A stretch of DNA of 64,000 bases from Cyprinodon diabolis (lineage: Eukaryota > Chordata > Actinopteri > Cyprinodontiformes > Cyprinodontidae), in assembly GCA_030533445.1 (NCBI GenBank), contig CM060072.1:18046267-18110266 (forward strand), written 5' to 3'. Under the pieces are notes generated by a model that saw nothing but the letters and a program-made list of their open reading frames with translations, was not told where the DNA came from and made no database searches. This document shows positions 42,312 through 56,807 of this stretch, piece by piece. How positions within the stretch are numbered: position 1 is the stretch's first letter; every line of letters starts with the position of its first letter. A program made the position numbers and the translations under genes.

Positions 42312-44655
42312 TTAACAAAACATAGAGTAACAGAAATAGTTCTCTTTTTAAAACCAAGACAAAGGAACTTGGAGAAGGAGAAACATTTTTAAATAAATAT
42401 AAAATCCAGGTATATGCAGTAATGTCGCAATGATCAGTTTGTACATATAAAATGGAATAGAGACCTTGGATTATTTCTCAGCTGAAATAAAACACAGATA
42501 ATTTGAAAGTGACCTGACTTCAGTCTAAGGTGGCATTTAACTTGTGAACTGTGAACACCTCGAAAATGACTACAATTTGTTGGGGGAATAGAGCGTAAAA
42601 GGTGACATTTTCAATCTCTTAAAGGAAGAAAAATTTAGGATGTCCACAGGGGGAAAAAAAGAAATGTTCCGATTTGACTTTTTTCAAACATTTTCAAGAT
42701 AAAAGGTACAGACAGTGTATGCTGAGATGAAAAGTGCAGTAAAAAGACTAGCCTGCCATTTATCCTCTGGAGGTTTTTCTAAAGCCCACAATCAGAGATT
42801 GTATCTCATGTTTTCTCCTTGTTTTTCCCTCAGCAAAGGCAGCTGAATTATACTTTCTAATTAAAAGGCTTTCCTGTGAAGACATGACAAAACTAACTAT
42901 TCTTATTATAGTCACTATAACAGGGATTAAAAATAAAGCAATTCAAAACCTCATGAAAAAAAAATCATTAGCAGTTAAGCAAGTATACTGTGTATGAATG
43001 ATGTGTTTAATATCTATCAGACTGTTGGAATTTTCAATTATATCAAGTTACAAAATAGATAAACATAAGATTTCCTCATGATAAGACTAAATTTTATCAA
43101 AGTAGATTTTTTTTATTATATTTTAAAAAAGGGGTTATGTGATGGGTTTGATGTTCTGTGACTAATATTTTACTGACCTAGATAGATTTTTTTGCCTTTG
43201 CCGCAAAACGTTTTTTAACTACAAAAACACAATAATGAGACGCAGCCAATCTAATCAGACAAATCCTACAATCTTATGGAGCAATATCAAGCCTGGTACT
43301 GTGCTAAATGGTGTAATTACATAGCTGAAAATTCAGAAAAACTGGCTTAAAAAAGCAGAGATGACTCACTGGAAAGAATACATCACTAAAATATGGAATG
43401 AATAGCTGCAATGAACAGGTCCTATTGACCATACTAGAGTTTAAACAGTTTCATTAAAATTGTTGAAAAGCAGCTACCTTAGGATATAGGGAAAATGGTT
43501 TGATCCTGAACCTACCTGAACTACAAACTGTCCTCAAATTAACCCTAAATTTGTTGTTCAGAGCGAAATATCTCTTATTTCTCTTTAGGATATGCCAAAA
43601 CTCTTGTGTCTATCCAAATTAAGAAATATGTCAATAAAACACAGCCTACTGTCTCATTGTTGATTTGTTTGTCCAGCCTGTCATAAGTGCTCAATGTCAG
43701 CCACATGTAAAAGAATGAAGTATTTGAGATGCATGGTAATATTTTCTTTGGATATTTCACATTGATTATGTAAATTACATTAAATTTCCCAAACAATCTT
43801 TACTGCACTGTGAACCAGCAGAAATGGCTAAATTTGATGTTGACAAGCTGAACTAAGAGTCTGGTTTTGCTGATGATGCGAGGCGACAACATTAAGTCTG
43901 TGCTTGGCTGTTATAAGATGGGAAGAAAAATCTGTCCCTTCTGACAATTATGGATTTAGATACAGTCTTAAGTGCAGAAATATGGCTCACATATTGGGAA
44001 TATGCAACCAACAACAAACTTTTATAAACAATTACAAATAAATGACTTGAAACTAAAATAACCATACTATTATGAAAAGCATTTTCATCCCAAAATTTAT
44101 GTATAAAGTAGGAAAATATACCAGGCAGACGATTTTTTGATGCCCCAATTAAGGTATCCCAAAAAAGTCATATAGAATAAAAGCATCTAACATGTTTTAG
44201 TGCATTGTATTTCTTGCCATGACAGATTGTAGAAACTTAAAACCGTTTTCTCTACGGTAAAAGAATAACATAGCAGACAATTTATCCTTAATGATGCTTC
44301 ATGAGAAAGGTAGAACATTCCATTCTATGCCAGAAATGTTGTATGTTGTCTTTTTTTTCTTTTACAGTTTATTTAAAATCAATGCAATTAAAGACAGTTC
44401 TAAAGTAAGGAAATGTTAAAGATTGCTGAACATCAGATGAGCGATGGTAACTGACTTTAGGAGGAGGAAGTCATTACCTGTTGGTCTCAGGTTGAAGACA
44501 GAGGTAGGTGGGACGTTACTAAAGAAACCGTCATCCATCATGGTCAATCTGAACCATCACCTTCAAAGCCCAATGGATAGCCAGCAGCGCACCTTTTCAA
44601 ATAGGCTATATGTGGCAGGAAATCCTTTCTGTCATTTACCATCACCTTCACATTA

Positions 44656-45232
44656 ACTCTCAGACTTAGACTCAACTTTATTTATCCCTTCGGATTAGTC
44701 CTTCAGGGAAATTGTGGTTGCAGTAGCTTATATAGAGTACAAAGAGTTAAAGCAAGATGCCATTAAAGATAAAAATAAAACAGACAATGTAAAAAAAAGT
44801 GTATATAGTACAAAAGAAAAGTATTAAAAAAGTTGTAAAGTCTTGGAATATGTTTCCTTTAGATATAAAATATCTGCACAGTAGAGAGCTAAGGAAAGAC
44901 TACCAGGTAGTTGACTTGGATAATTCCTCTTGTACTGCAGAGATGTACTGACCTTATAAATATGTAAAACATTGCACAGACTACACAGTAGTTGGCATGT
45001 GTTATTGCACAGGGAGAGAGAATAATTTTAAAATGAGTGGCAATAGGTAATGTTTTGCACAAGAGGTAGTCTCCAGCCCTTGCTGGTTGCAGTTCATTGT
45101 CATTACCTTATTTAGCAAAATTCGATTTCTGTTTTCTATTGTTTTATATGTTTTGATTGTTATGCTGCGGGTGCACAATAATTTCCCATTCTTGGAATCA
45201 AAGGGTATCTTATCTTATCTTGTAATAAAATA
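44656..45232 (+). repeat. Dispersed repeat with LINE/SINE-type tail
   Basis: Starts around 'actttatttatcccttcggattagtccttcagggaaattg' and ends 'aatttcccattcttggaatcaaagggtatcttatcttatcttg', a TCTTA-tailed 3' end common in fish non-LTR-type repeats. No coding sequence. The two ends could belong to separate elements. Confidence 0.5.
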
Positions 45233-45810
45233 ACTTGTTTCTGATGAGAAAAATGATGATTTCAGTGAGTCATTTCAATCAATCTCAATCCCAAACTAAG
45301 AATCAATTAATCTGAAACTGAGATTGTAGATCTCTTTCAACTCTCCACAATAATCACTGGTCTTTGGACTCTAGATGTATTATCTCTCTTTTTTTGCTTC
45401 TTATAAACCTATCTGTTAACAGATTCATCAGCTAAGAGATGAAAGAAAGCTTTTAATAGCAGCTTAAAAAGAAAAATGAGAAAATCTGTGTGCTACTGCA
45501 ATGAATTAATTTTTAACAAGTCTGTGACAGAAAGCTGTGCTTTTTAGGAATATATTCCTTTAGAACTATCAGCAACATATGTGCACCCACTTCAGTTTAC
45601 CACTTCAGCTCCTCATACATAGTTTACTGTTATTTTCAAGGTGAAACTAGGTACACCATTTCATACACAAAATCATATTTTCCCCAGACTCTTGAAAGCC
45701 GCCTTTCTATTTGAAAAAAACTAAACAAAAAAAACTGTGATATGGAGCGCAACTGCATCTGTTAAGAAGAGCTTAGATGCAGAGAGTGTAAGCAGAACAG
45801 CAAGTTTTTG

Positions 45811-45814
<4 letters not shown>

Positions 45815-45905
<91 letters not shown>

Positions 45906-45911
45906 TTTTTA
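45815..45911. repeat. (TA)n followed by poly-T
   Basis: About 83 bases of TA then 14 T's. The IYIYIY open frames across it are artefacts. Confidence 0.95.
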
Positions 45912-48900
45912 TAACTAAACTTCCGAGTCAAATTCAAGAAGATTTTAAAAGAATTGAGCAACTTATAGGTGAGCAACTTATAGGTGTTTGCTGAGTTTCG
46001 TTTGTATAATTACCCTGAGAACCTGCAGTACTCAGGGTAATTAAAATTTTTCATTTCTGTTTTTTTTTTTTGTATTTATGAATTTTTGAGCATATGTGTA
46101 TGCTTTTATTGACCTGTTAGTTAGGCCACTCAAGCACATTTCTCCACAGAGAGAGAACAAATTCTATTCTATTCTAATGAAAAGTTGCTTCTGCTGAAGG
46201 AGTGCTGTTATAATCTGGGGATCATTTACAGACCGCAATCAAAAACAGTAAAACTGGATCGATACCTACAGTACATAAAAAAACTTTTTCACATTTTTAA
46301 AATTCTATTTTGTTTTTATATAATTAGTAAGGAAATTACTACCATTTGGAAACAGGTTATAATAAAACTCAATGTGGGAAAAAACATAACACTCCAGATT
46401 CACTGTAGGAGTTTCTAAGAATTTATCATTTAAATTTATAATTTTTCACCTTAAACTTCTTTGAAAAATGCAAGAACGATGTACAAGCCTAAGGAGAGGG
46501 AAAACAAAGTTGGTGTAACAAAAAATAAGACCTAAATTTTCCGCAACAAAAACTTGATGAATCTGTTGTTGCTATTATACTATAACTTATTTCTAAATCA
46601 ACCCACATTGACAAAGATCTCACTTGTCCTTGAAAGAGAGAAACAGGAGGAGCTGATTTATCTCATATTTTAGTTTGAACTTTGACCTGCCTATAAACTG
46701 GTTAGACCATCCTGGGTTGTAAAATAGTGAAGTCTAACTCCTCTCGGCCAAAATTCTGTCAAATGTACTGTAGATATGTCTCTGGTTGTAAAACATCTAA
46801 ATCAATAAGATTTACCTGAATTACCTCTTAAGCATGAAGTCAAATTCTGCCGATAACTTCTTTAATTGTTTCAGGTGTGTTAAAACAGAGAGATCTAAAA
46901 CGTGATGGACAGCGGTCCTTCAAGGATCGAAGTTAGCAGCACAATCATGCAGTAAAAATTTTAACCCAGCCTACATTGTCCATTAAAGGTTTCCTTGATG
47001 AAAGAGACCTTTTGCTAAAAAAGAAGGTTAAAGCTGACTCACTCTGATAAGCATATTGTTCATCTGAGAAAAGAGCTGAGAAAGGCGATTGTATGCCCAC
47101 TGACATTATGAACAGTGCTAACAAGCAGTTCCTGGCTCTACTAAATGCTTTGTGTCAAAAACAAAGATTTTTAATGAGTTTAAATGCACCATTCTAGTAT
47201 TCATTTTATCTATATCTTATGAGCCTATTATAGGCTAAATAAATACAAAATCTGATTCTTTTCCCTTTTTTACTTCAGAAAATTAGGTAAAGGCAATTTT
47301 TAGCAGTATATTTAAAAGAAATGTAAAACATGAATTTGAAGGAGCATAATAATTTTTTCCCATAGTTTTTTTTGTTTTGTTGAGAATCCTTATTTTTGTG
47401 GTAAATAGTAAGAAACTAATCACAGAAACTTCCACACTCTTCCTTTTTGATGAAAAAGAGAACCAAACTGGCTTTAAAAATAGTAATATGTTCACATGAA
47501 TATGTGATAAAAAAAAAAATGTGTACATTAAAGAGAAAGTTTTGATGCTTTGGGTCAACCCAATGCAAAATATTGTTACAAATAAATTGTATATCATTAT
47601 TAATAAAAGATCTGATGGCTATAGAGATAAGTAGTATGACAAAACCAAATATCAATACAATCACTTGGGTCATTTTCTCATTTACAGGTAAACTCTGTTT
47701 TTAATATCTGTAGTTAACATTGGAATTTCATATATAAATGGCAATTACGTCCAATAATTAGCTTAAGTAAATGAATACTTTCAAAGTGGAAAGACATCCA
47801 AAAAGTGTATATGAATTGCTGGATGCTTTTACCAACCATGCACATATCCCATCTTCCCTTTTTTTTTTTAAAGCCAAACATTCGCAGTATCCATTGAATT
47901 GGATCATTGGTGCATGTAAACACAGGGGGCTGAACTAGATTGCTAAAAGACTTTCTGAGTTTTCTTTTAAGAATTTTTCAAATATAACAGCACGTGGTGC
48001 AGTACACTTCAATGCTGCATGACTAAATAAATCCTTCATTAAAGGATTTTGCCTTAAATAAATGCAAAGTCATCCAAGTATTAGAATGGCTGACATTTGT
48101 GTATTGTGTTTTGTAAATAAAATTATTGCTGCTAACATTTGTTGGTATTGCACTGACATTTGCTGCAAAATCTCTGCCTCATTTAGCTAAATAGGGCTAC
48201 ATAATTATGATTTTTGGTCTTTTAGAGACTAAAGCAGGAACATTTTCTCTCACTAGGAGTTATTCTGTTAGAAACAAAATGCCCTATTTTATAAACTTGA
48301 GGATATGAAAAAAAAGCTAAACAAAAATCTGCAAAGAACTGCTTGCAGGATTTCATAAGGTCAAGACACAGATCTTTCTTTGATAAATCTGAATCTTAAT
48401 CGTTCCTCCTATTATGTGCCCTTAGTGGCAATTTGGCCTTTGAATAATTTGGGCTAATTAGGCATAGACAGACAATAGCTAAATGCTAATTAGCGCCTAA
48501 TTAAGAGAAATGAATCCACAGCTGTATTTGTTTTCTGCAATCCAAAGTGCACTGGCAACAAAACAACCCCCCTGTTGCTCTGTTACTAATTGAAATGGTT
48601 CTGAGTTTATGTTGTGTGACTGACAGTGTTTTGTGATTACATTGTGTTTGTACATCTTGTTTGGTAGTTTTACAACCTCAGGACTCCAGTTCAGTAACAT
48701 ACAAATAATAGTTTGCGTGTCCCTCCTTTGGGAGATTTATGTCATGCATTATCGCTTCTAATATGACAGTATAATTTTTTTCAGGTGCTTCCAAATTTGG
48801 CCATTTCATTGCTCTTGCTCTCACACCAAAGGACTGCCAATGCAAGAGGAAAGTAGTTGGTTGATTGAAGTACATTCACAGAGGGAAAAAAATGTATGTT

Positions 48901-49312
48901 GTTGTGTAAATCAGTCAAGCAGAAAATTAATTCTGTTCACCTGTAAACCAGCAATTTCATCAATTAGTCCCAGGAATAAACACATTACAGTAAACGTTTC
49001 ATTGATTTTCTTTTAACTAAAACCTATTTTGGCATCTTTACATCTCTGCCAACCAACTATGCTGCCTAACAGTAAGCACATATTCTAAAAAAAACAAACA
49101 AAAAAGATGTCCGAGTTAAACAAATGAGGATCTTTGCATCTATGGCAGTGTTTATGAGCCAATAAAAACCCTAACCCATCTTTTAGTGCTTTTTTGCCAT
49201 TTCAAGGGGAGTTAGGGAAGGATTAAAGAGCAGCACACAGACATAGAACCATGTACAAATTCACACAAATTAACCTAAAAGTTGATTGAGTACAGGGAGA
49301 GTAGGCCTGCAA

Positions 49313-49633
49313 CTAACGTTTATTTTGCAAGTTAATTACTTTTTCAATTAATCAATTAATAATTGATAGCAAAAGATTCTTCAAAGACGAGTTTTTATTA
49401 AATTAAACAAGGTATAACTCAGACTTTTCAACTTTTGTTCTGCATGGAGCATATTGACCTTATTTTTAAAAAAAATCTTAAATACAAAATGTTTATATAT
49501 TTTTACAATCTTGGTATAATTACTGCTCGCTTAGAGTCTCTACACTAGTTAACAGTTAATCGATATTTAAATTAGTTTATGATAATTGCAAAAATCGCTT
49601 TATCACGATTGATCGATTAATTGTTTCAGCTCT
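49313..49633. mobile_element. Short TIR element (hAT-like MITE), copy 3
   Basis: The left end GGCCTGCAACTAACG is mirrored at the right by TTGTTTCAGCTCT. It shares block order with 13298-13648. It lies inside the last RPA1 intron. Confidence 0.65.
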
Positions 49634-49745
49634 AGAGGAGAGAACCCAATCATGCACAGGGAGAACATTCAAACTTCATGCAGAGACCATATTCTGGGAT
49701 TTGAACTCAGAACAACAGTACATTGGAGTAGCCGCAGAGTAGACA
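49634..49745 (+). repeat. Dispersed repeat family B, fragment
   Basis: 'gagaacccaatcatgcacagggagaacattcaaacttcatgcagag' matches the 3' part of 8449-8775. Confidence 0.65.
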
Positions 49746-50576
49746 GAGCGCCAGAGCAGGGGAGAGGCAGCAGCAATGGCTGGTGCCTGCACTGGCGGTA
49801 AGGGAAGATGATGAACAGTCCTTCTACAGTAGGGCTAAATTAAAACTCCCTTTATGAAGGCGACCTAAAAAACTGCTAAGAATATTCCTTATTTCATCTT
49901 TTGTCAATATTATTTTATCTTTCTTCCATTTTGGTTGAAAAAAGCCTGTTAGCTGCATTCCTTCAACCCACAACACAGCCTGTTCTTTATTGGTTTTTGC
50001 AACATCACAGAAAAGTTTAGATTTTTCAACTTCAGCACTCTGACTGTGTGCTCCTGGCAGCGCACTTAGAGTAGGGATATGTAAATCCACCACTCTTGTT
50101 GCAGCCACCGCATTCGGTGTTAACACTCCATAACGGCACAAGCAGCAAACATTAAGAGCATGTTTATAGCTTTTATTTAGTGGCACTCAGAATTCAGGTC
50201 AACACCCTAAAGAGGTGAAGTTTCTAAAGGTAAATCTTGTTTTATGAAGGAGTCTGATTAGGTTTTGGAAAAAAAAAATTAGCTCTTATTTTTAGGTCAT
50301 ATTGCTAAGCACTACTTTATCTGTAGTACAAGAATATACTGTTTCAACTTCTGAATTGAATTACTGAATCTAATTCGCTTTTAATTTGTGTTCTTCATCT
50401 TTTAGATGTAGATTTCTCAAAAAGAGCATTAACTCTATAAAAAATAGGGTTTTGATTGAGTTAATGCATTTGTTCAGAACGGGGAACCAGAGCAATATCA
50501 CAATTGATGCAGTTGAATATGCATAGTTACATCCCACAGGAAAACATGCAGCCGTTTTCTTTTCATTTCTACTTAC

Positions 50577-50663
50577 GTTATACGTCTCCAATTTGACTCG
50601 GTTTTTAAAGATGTGGATTTTGAAGTTGGCTTTCTGGAAGACTTCATCGAACTCAGCCTCGTC
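50577..50663 (-). CDS. rpa1: RPA1 penultimate coding exon
   Basis: 29 residues, DEAEFDEVFQKANFKIHIFK to ETYN, matching the RPA70 segment [24 protein letters not shown] of human (from memory). Phase 0 at both ends, acceptor ...CCCAAG|GACGAG, donor AAC|GTAAGT. Part of the OB fold of DNA-binding domain C. A short 190-base intron separates it from the upstream exon. Confidence 0.93.
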
Positions 50664-50853
50664 CTTGGGAATAAACACACACACACCAACACACACACAG
50701 AGTCAGCGGTACAGTCTGGTGGAAACTCTGAAAGGCAGCAGTCCATTACAGTTAGACCTCCTGGGCCAAATTGTTAAGAAGAACTGTGTGAGGCAGCTTC
50801 TACTTTTGTGTGCTTTGTAGGGGTACGTGTGTGTGTGAGAGAGACAGTCTTAC

Positions 50854-50961
50854 TGTTTCTCTGAGCTGTCCCAGCTCCTCTGCTTTGCGACCCAGCAGGA
50901 CCTCAGCTGTCTCCTGGAAGCATGTCACCCACTGGTTATCCCCGAAGTCTGCCAAGTTAGC
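50854..50961 (-). CDS. rpa1: RPA1 coding exon, DNA-binding domain C middle
   Basis: 36 residues, [20 protein letters not shown] through LRET, homologous to the human [23 protein letters not shown] segment. Acceptor CTCAG|GCTAAC, donor ACA|GTAAGA, phase 0 both sides. It carries the helix region of DBD-C that supports ssDNA and zinc-ribbon packing. Confidence 0.94.
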
Positions 50962-51106
50962 CTGAGAGTCAAGACAGCGAGAGATGATGGGAGAGGAAAA
51001 TATTACTTCTGTTTGTCTGCTTGTGTGTTGGTGTCATCACTCAGAAAACACAGGGCATGTTTGACAAGCTTTGATGATGTTTGCTCTGTATGCGCATCAT
51101 ACTCAC

Positions 51107-51283
51107 CGAAAGTAGGAGTCTATATTTGAAGCTAGGGAACTCTCTGTTACACTTTTCGCAGCGGTAAAAACCGTTCTGTTGGTCTATCACCTTCTTGTTG
51201 CAGTCTGCAGATGGACATGCCTGATACAAGCAATTCTCTTTACGCATGTACACTACTGTCGCCACACAGCTGAAATACTCCGC
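51107..51283 (-). CDS. rpa1: RPA1 zinc-ribbon exon
   Basis: 59 residues from [18 protein letters not shown] to FKYRLLLS. It contains the four-cysteine zinc ribbon of RPA70 (CPSADC then CEKC), which stabilises DNA-binding domain C and influences ssDNA binding. [16 protein letters not shown] is nearly identical to mammalian RPA1 as I recall it. Acceptor TCTTCAG|GCGGAG, donor TCG|GTGAGT, phase 0. RPA1 is the large subunit of the heterotrimer that coats single-stranded DNA in replication, repair and checkpoint signalling in the nucleus. This exon makes the identification secure. Confidence 0.97.
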
Positions 51284-51392
51284 CTGAAGAGAGAGAAAAG
51301 CAACAGAAAACAGGGCGAAATCTAGATAAGAAAAGAAATCAGAGACATCAAATAGACTGCAGGAATTTACTTCCACACACAGCATTGTATAC

Positions 51393-51520
51393 AATAATGC
51401 AATTCATTTATATAGTGCCATTTCATAACACATGTCATCCCAAGTCACTTTACAGAGACAATTCAATCACAGATTGGTTATTCTTTTTCTATATAAGGAA
51501 AACCCAGTTGATTGTGATCA
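51393..51520 (-). repeat. Interspersed repeat family A, 3' tail copy 5
   Basis: 'caattcatttatatagtgccatttcataacacatgtcatcccaagtcactttacag' is the inverted tail seen at 31299-31365. Only the last ~130 bases are present. Confidence 0.75.
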
Positions 51521-51699
51521 AAATGGTTTAAAAAAGATGTATAATATAAATACACCAAGAAATCTCCTGCTGAACAAAATCAGACACTTCTTCAGCTTGA
51601 TCTGATGATAAAAAAGGTTTCTATGTAGTATTAATAGATGCAATATAAAATGTCCCTTAAGTTTATGCAATGTAAATGTAAATTCCTCTATTGTCCCAC

Positions 51700-51860
51700 A
51701 ATGGGGATGGTGTGGCGCACGGGGAGCAGTGTGGTGTTATGTATTTTGCTCAGGAACCCAGAGGGGAGGCTGTGGGGATCAAACCGGTTACTTGCAACCT
51801 TCTCAGAGCACAAGTGCACTGCTCTAACAACTAGGCCAACAATCCCCTTTCCCGTCACTT
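51700..51860 (-). repeat. tRNA-derived SINE (reverse)
   Basis: On the minus strand it reads TGGCCTAGTTGTTAGAGCAGTGCACTTG (A-box type), then GGTTTGATCCCC (B-box type) and 'cctctgggttcctgagcaaaa...cactgctcccc', the same design as the SINE at 8107-8320. Confidence 0.7.
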
Positions 51861-54800
51861 GCAAAATAAATTTTAAGTACACTTCAGAATGAGTCAATTA
51901 AAGTACAACAAAGTTTAGTGTGAGAAACCATATGCTGCAATTGCACTTATCAAGCACACAAAGTACTAATTGGTTAATCTCAATTGGACACATCTCAGAA
52001 GACTGTAAAACCCTATATAAAACCAAAATCAATTCTGTAAGAATAAAATGAATGTTTATATTTTTGTACCAGAGAATAAACAATATCCACTAAAACTTGT
52101 TTAAAACCTGAAAGCTTTTGTACTGTTAGACAATTTAAGACAAGAGGAAGAAAACCCAGTGATTGGTAAGAAAATCAGAGCCATGCAGCATTTTTTTCTT
52201 GTTTTGCTGGATGCTGTTGAAACATGAAAAGATCTGCAGCAATCCGTGTAACTGGCTTATAATTAAGTTGTTCCATTAAAATTTCAGAGCATACCCAGCT
52301 GAATTCTTCTTAAGGGGCTAAGGCATCAATAAAACTTTTATATTAAGTTTGCATGTTTTTGATTCCAGATTCAGTGAGGGAAAAAATATAGTCTGCAAAA
52401 GTTAAAGCAGACGCCATATTTAAGAGATGCAGAAAGTTTCTGTCCCAGGATGCACCAGTGAGGTATGTAAGAAGTATATGGTGTTATTTGTTTATTTAAA
52501 GCAACTGAGACAGAGAGTCAAGATTTCCTGGAAGTGTAATTTTTTGTAACGTCACCTCTCGAGGTCTGCCATTTTGAAACATGGCAGACAAGTTTACATA
52601 GATGCTACCCTTTAATTTGAGGGGACCTGTAATGCAAAATATCACTTTGAACATTTTTGTATTTGGGTTTCTACTGCTCCCCCCAATGCAATGATAGACA
52701 GAACATAGTAGAGTAGAAACATGAATGGATCAAATGTTCAGTCATGGAATATTTAAGCTGTTTAATGGCAACAGGGGTGCAGAATGCACTTTATGTGCTT
52801 CTGTATGTAAATATAAACACAAAATATATTCCTTTGGTAATCACCTAAATAGTGGCTATTTAGCTGTGCTACACGGAGATGCGTCAACCTCCCTAATTTG
52901 CCTGAAAGCTAAAGATGTAATAACAGAAAAAAATGGAGGGCTTCACAAAACATTCCTAAAATGTTAGAAAAGAAAATGCTAGCAATAAGCACTTCAGATA
53001 GGGGAGACTTATGAATAATGAGGTTTATGGAGCCAAGTTTTTCGGCAAAAGGGCTAAATTATGCATAAAGCAATTATATGACATTCATTATAATATTTGC
53101 ATGTTAAATTTGTGCTTCTTTTTCCACCAGTTTTTGTGAAATAAATTTATTAGTTCATTATTTCATTCAGGTTTTAACATTAATCGATCAAAAGAAAAAC
53201 AGCCCCCTCTTGCAGGAGTGGACTTCGACAAGCATTACCAGGATTATGCATAGAAAGAGTCATTTATTTATCTATGTACTCTATTTTTTTTTATTCAGCA
53301 AATTGTAAAAAAATGTTTAGCAGTTTGAATAATGGAAAGATTTTCTGCATAAAAGGGAAAACTCAGCCTGATAAAGCTTATTTCCATAATAATCACAGAG
53401 CCCAAAACAGCTTATTCTTAAAGGAGTTCAAAATAGCCAGAACTAAAGAGGTGAAATCTCATTATCTGAGAATGTAATGAATATCTTTTATGTATCCCAT
53501 TGATCCATCCGAACCTGATAAAAAGGAAGCATAATAATTTCTCTTTAAAGTTGTGTAATTTAATAAGCTTGGCTGATAATATTTTTTTTTGCTAATTTCA
53601 CCACAAGCGAACGGCCAAGTTTAAATGATTATTTTGCAAAAAAAAACGAATAATAAGATTTGTGCCTTTAAATGTGCTCAATACATATATGAACACATAC
53701 GTTTTTTTTTCCAACATCAACATGACACCAATTAACATTTATTACTGATACTAATATAGTATCACATTTTAGAGAGTAGAAAAGTAATGTTTCTCTTTGA
53801 TAACAGTTGAAATAAACACAATCTTTCAGTCATGAAACTGTTTAGGTTGCTGCTAAGTCCTGCTATACAAAGTTTTTTAAATTTTTTTAAAAGCATGATT
53901 ATGTATGCTAAATAAGTTCCTAAGATGTGGTAAGGTAAAATCATACTATCAAAGTCAAAGTGTCTAATGAATAGAGCAGAAGAAGATATCTTGTGAAAAT
54001 CTTTGTCATGTAGAAGGTAACATCTTGTGAGATGAAAAGCCTGTCAGGTGGGGAAGTTCTCCATAACACAATAAGTAATCAATGCTGAAAGATGAGGTGT
54101 TAAAACCATTTTAACATTAACTGCTTATATTCATGGGAATCAATTCATTTGAAATCAGCAGAGTTGTCTGGTAGAAAAACAAAAAAAGAAATGGCATCAG
54201 AGGGGGAAAATATGCAAAATCAGTTCCAATAGTGAATAAATCAAGATTAAAGTGACCTGTTCCATGAATTTAAAGTAATATAACAAACACAATTGAAAAT
54301 TTTATATTTATATTTTGAAGTAAAACATTAAAGGACATTTAAGTGAAATTTAAGGACATGTTTTTTGCAGGTTTCTATTTAGAATTATGAGTTTAGTTTC
54401 ACAGAAAATCTAGTACATACTTTTATACAATGTTCGATGTTTAGAAACAGGTGGTCTAATCACTAAAAGCTCCATAAATAGGCACCATTTCAGGTTTATC
54501 ATGTGCTACAGCTGAAGCTGTGCACATGTTATAAACGTGTCAGAGATTTCATCTGAAAAATCAAACTCCTACATGGCATTCATGAAAACAGAATATTAAA
54601 ACATTTTCTGCTATTTTGAGCATTGAAAAGAATAGATCTGATCTTCTACAAGCGTTTACCTACTTTCCTCTCAATATCCTTCAAAATATCCTTAATGGGT
54701 GGATGGGGATTACGTTATGTAAACAGCAAACTAAATCTTAATGTACCTGTGTGTATATTTTTATGAATTTAAACAATTATCTAAAGTAAGTGTGTTAAAA

Positions 54801-56807
54801 GCTTTTAAAATAAGCCATAATTGGTCAAGTTGTTCGTGCTTGCTAACATATATCTTTGAATACTACCACATCAAGATCTCGAGCTTGTTCATTGATATCG
54901 ATCTTAACTTCATTTGATGCATTTTCTATTTTTAAGGATTTTTACTAAATCTATTAGCTATGGACAGGAGATTTGCGTTTTGGAGTTTATCAGTTTGCCA
55001 GAAGATCACCAGTTTGGATATACTCTCCCTCTGGGTAACTCAGCCTTGTAGAATGACAAATTTAAATGTAATCTGCAACTGTGATGAAAATGAAGATATT
55101 AAAAATACAGCAAAAAAGTTATCAAAGAGAAAGAACTTATAAATTCTAAACTAAATCAGTTTCGGCATTATATGTCCAATTGTTACAATTAATTCCAACT
55201 GGTACACGCACGCTGTCTACCCCCTCTCTATTTGACTTTCAGAAAATCTTGGGACAGTTCAAAAAAAGAGCATGAAGCATTTAAAAATCTTTGCATAAGA
55301 GAAGCAAGACATAATTCTCTTCCTCTTTAATGCAAAAGTTGTGCTAATACATACAGACACACAACCAATCTGACAAGTATACATGAATATCATGCAAGGT
55401 TATATGCAAACAACCAAATATTTACATGAGCAATGTACATATAGTTACGCTAAACTTCCTTCTGTTCCAAAATCAAATTAAAGTGTACCAGTCAAACAGA
55501 ACTAAATTAAAATGCAGTGATGCAGCTGTAATTTAAAGAGATATTAGAACCTTAGGCGCTAGAACTCTCAGTGGTAAAATCAACAACTAAAAAGGAAAGA
55601 AATGCTAATTTTGAGGGGAAAAGGCTATTCCTCACATCCTGTAGAGAAGCATGGCATTCCATTTCCATAAATATAAATCCAAAAAAAACCCAACACAGCA
55701 GATGAACAATGTCTCACTACAAGTGGGAACACTTGAAAGTTCCTGCATGCATGCATATACAAATTTAAAGCACAAAAATGTCATCTACACGCACATATAG
55801 AAAACCAAAAAGAACTCATTTTTCCTACGCTGCACCAGAGGGTGTTTCTTCTCTGGGTGAAAAGGCCTTAAACAAGATCCAGGGATTACAGCTAGAATAT
55901 AAACACACTAAACAAGGAACACAGGCTAGCGCTCGGCCAGTCTCATTACTAATGTTGGCCTGAATGAGTCTATCAAAGAGTCTTTCTAGGAAGTGGGCCA
56001 AAATCACACACATACTGAGGGATGTTTTTCTTTTTTTTTTTTCTGTAAACCACAATTCCTGCAAAGTGTTTTGTAAAAGCTCTGAATGTGAAAAGGCCAT
56101 TGCGTTTCCTGCATCACTCATGAGGGGGCTAATGCCGTGCTGCGTCCCCATGACCTCTACACTTACTGTCACTCAGACTTAAGAACCCTCTGACACTTTT
56201 CTCCCTCTGGCTAACAGTGACTCATAGTTTCATAATCTGTCCACCCATCCATCCACTCAGAGTCCATGTCATGGAGCAAGGACCCTTCTGAAATACTTTG
56301 GAAGAGGCTTTTTTTTTCATTAATTAGCAAAGTTTCCCCCTTTAGCAACAGTCCCAACCCCCATCAACACATCACTCCTAAGTATTCATCCGCATGCCTG
56401 CCTCATCAGATTTTGAAGATGCAGGCAGACTGGAAGGCTGAAGACGTGGGAAGGTGATGTGGAATGCAGTGGGTGGGTGGATGTGGCAGAAATGGGGGTT
56501 GCTGAGTGTTCTTGATGATGGCAGATGCTACAGTTAATTTGGACATAGAGGACAGTCGGACCTTGACCAGGGTTATTTCATCAATAGGAAACCCTTATAA
56601 ATGAACCTCACAGCATTTCATCATTAAAAGGCTTTCTGCTGAGGGCTTTTCTTTTTTTCTCTGTAGTCATATATAGTGCCTTTTAAGAAAATTCATCCCC
56701 CCTTCCTTGAGCTTTTCTAGATGTTGTGAAATTGCACTTGGAAACTTTAATATGAAGAGCCCTTCTTAAGTGAAAAAAATGCGGATCTAAAAAAGGGCAG
56801 TATAATG

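Larger units (their letters stand above)
41015..50576 (-). other. RPA1 last intron (9.6 kb) with repeats
   Basis: Between the last two coding exons. It holds a 23-bp tandem repeat (42248-42311), a dispersed repeat (44656-45232), a TA array (45815-45897), a hAT-like MITE (49313-49633) and a family B fragment (49634-49745). The 120-codon minus-strand frame at 49824-50186 is unrecognised. No alternative exon is evident. Confidence 0.7.

Noticed and set aside
45737..45994. IYIYIY open frames on both strands
   Set aside because: Translation of the TA microsatellite.
49824..50186. 120-codon minus-strand frame inside the RPA1 intron
   Set aside because: I recognise no family. No RPA1 homology and no clear splice sites. 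Kept only as something to check for alternative exons.
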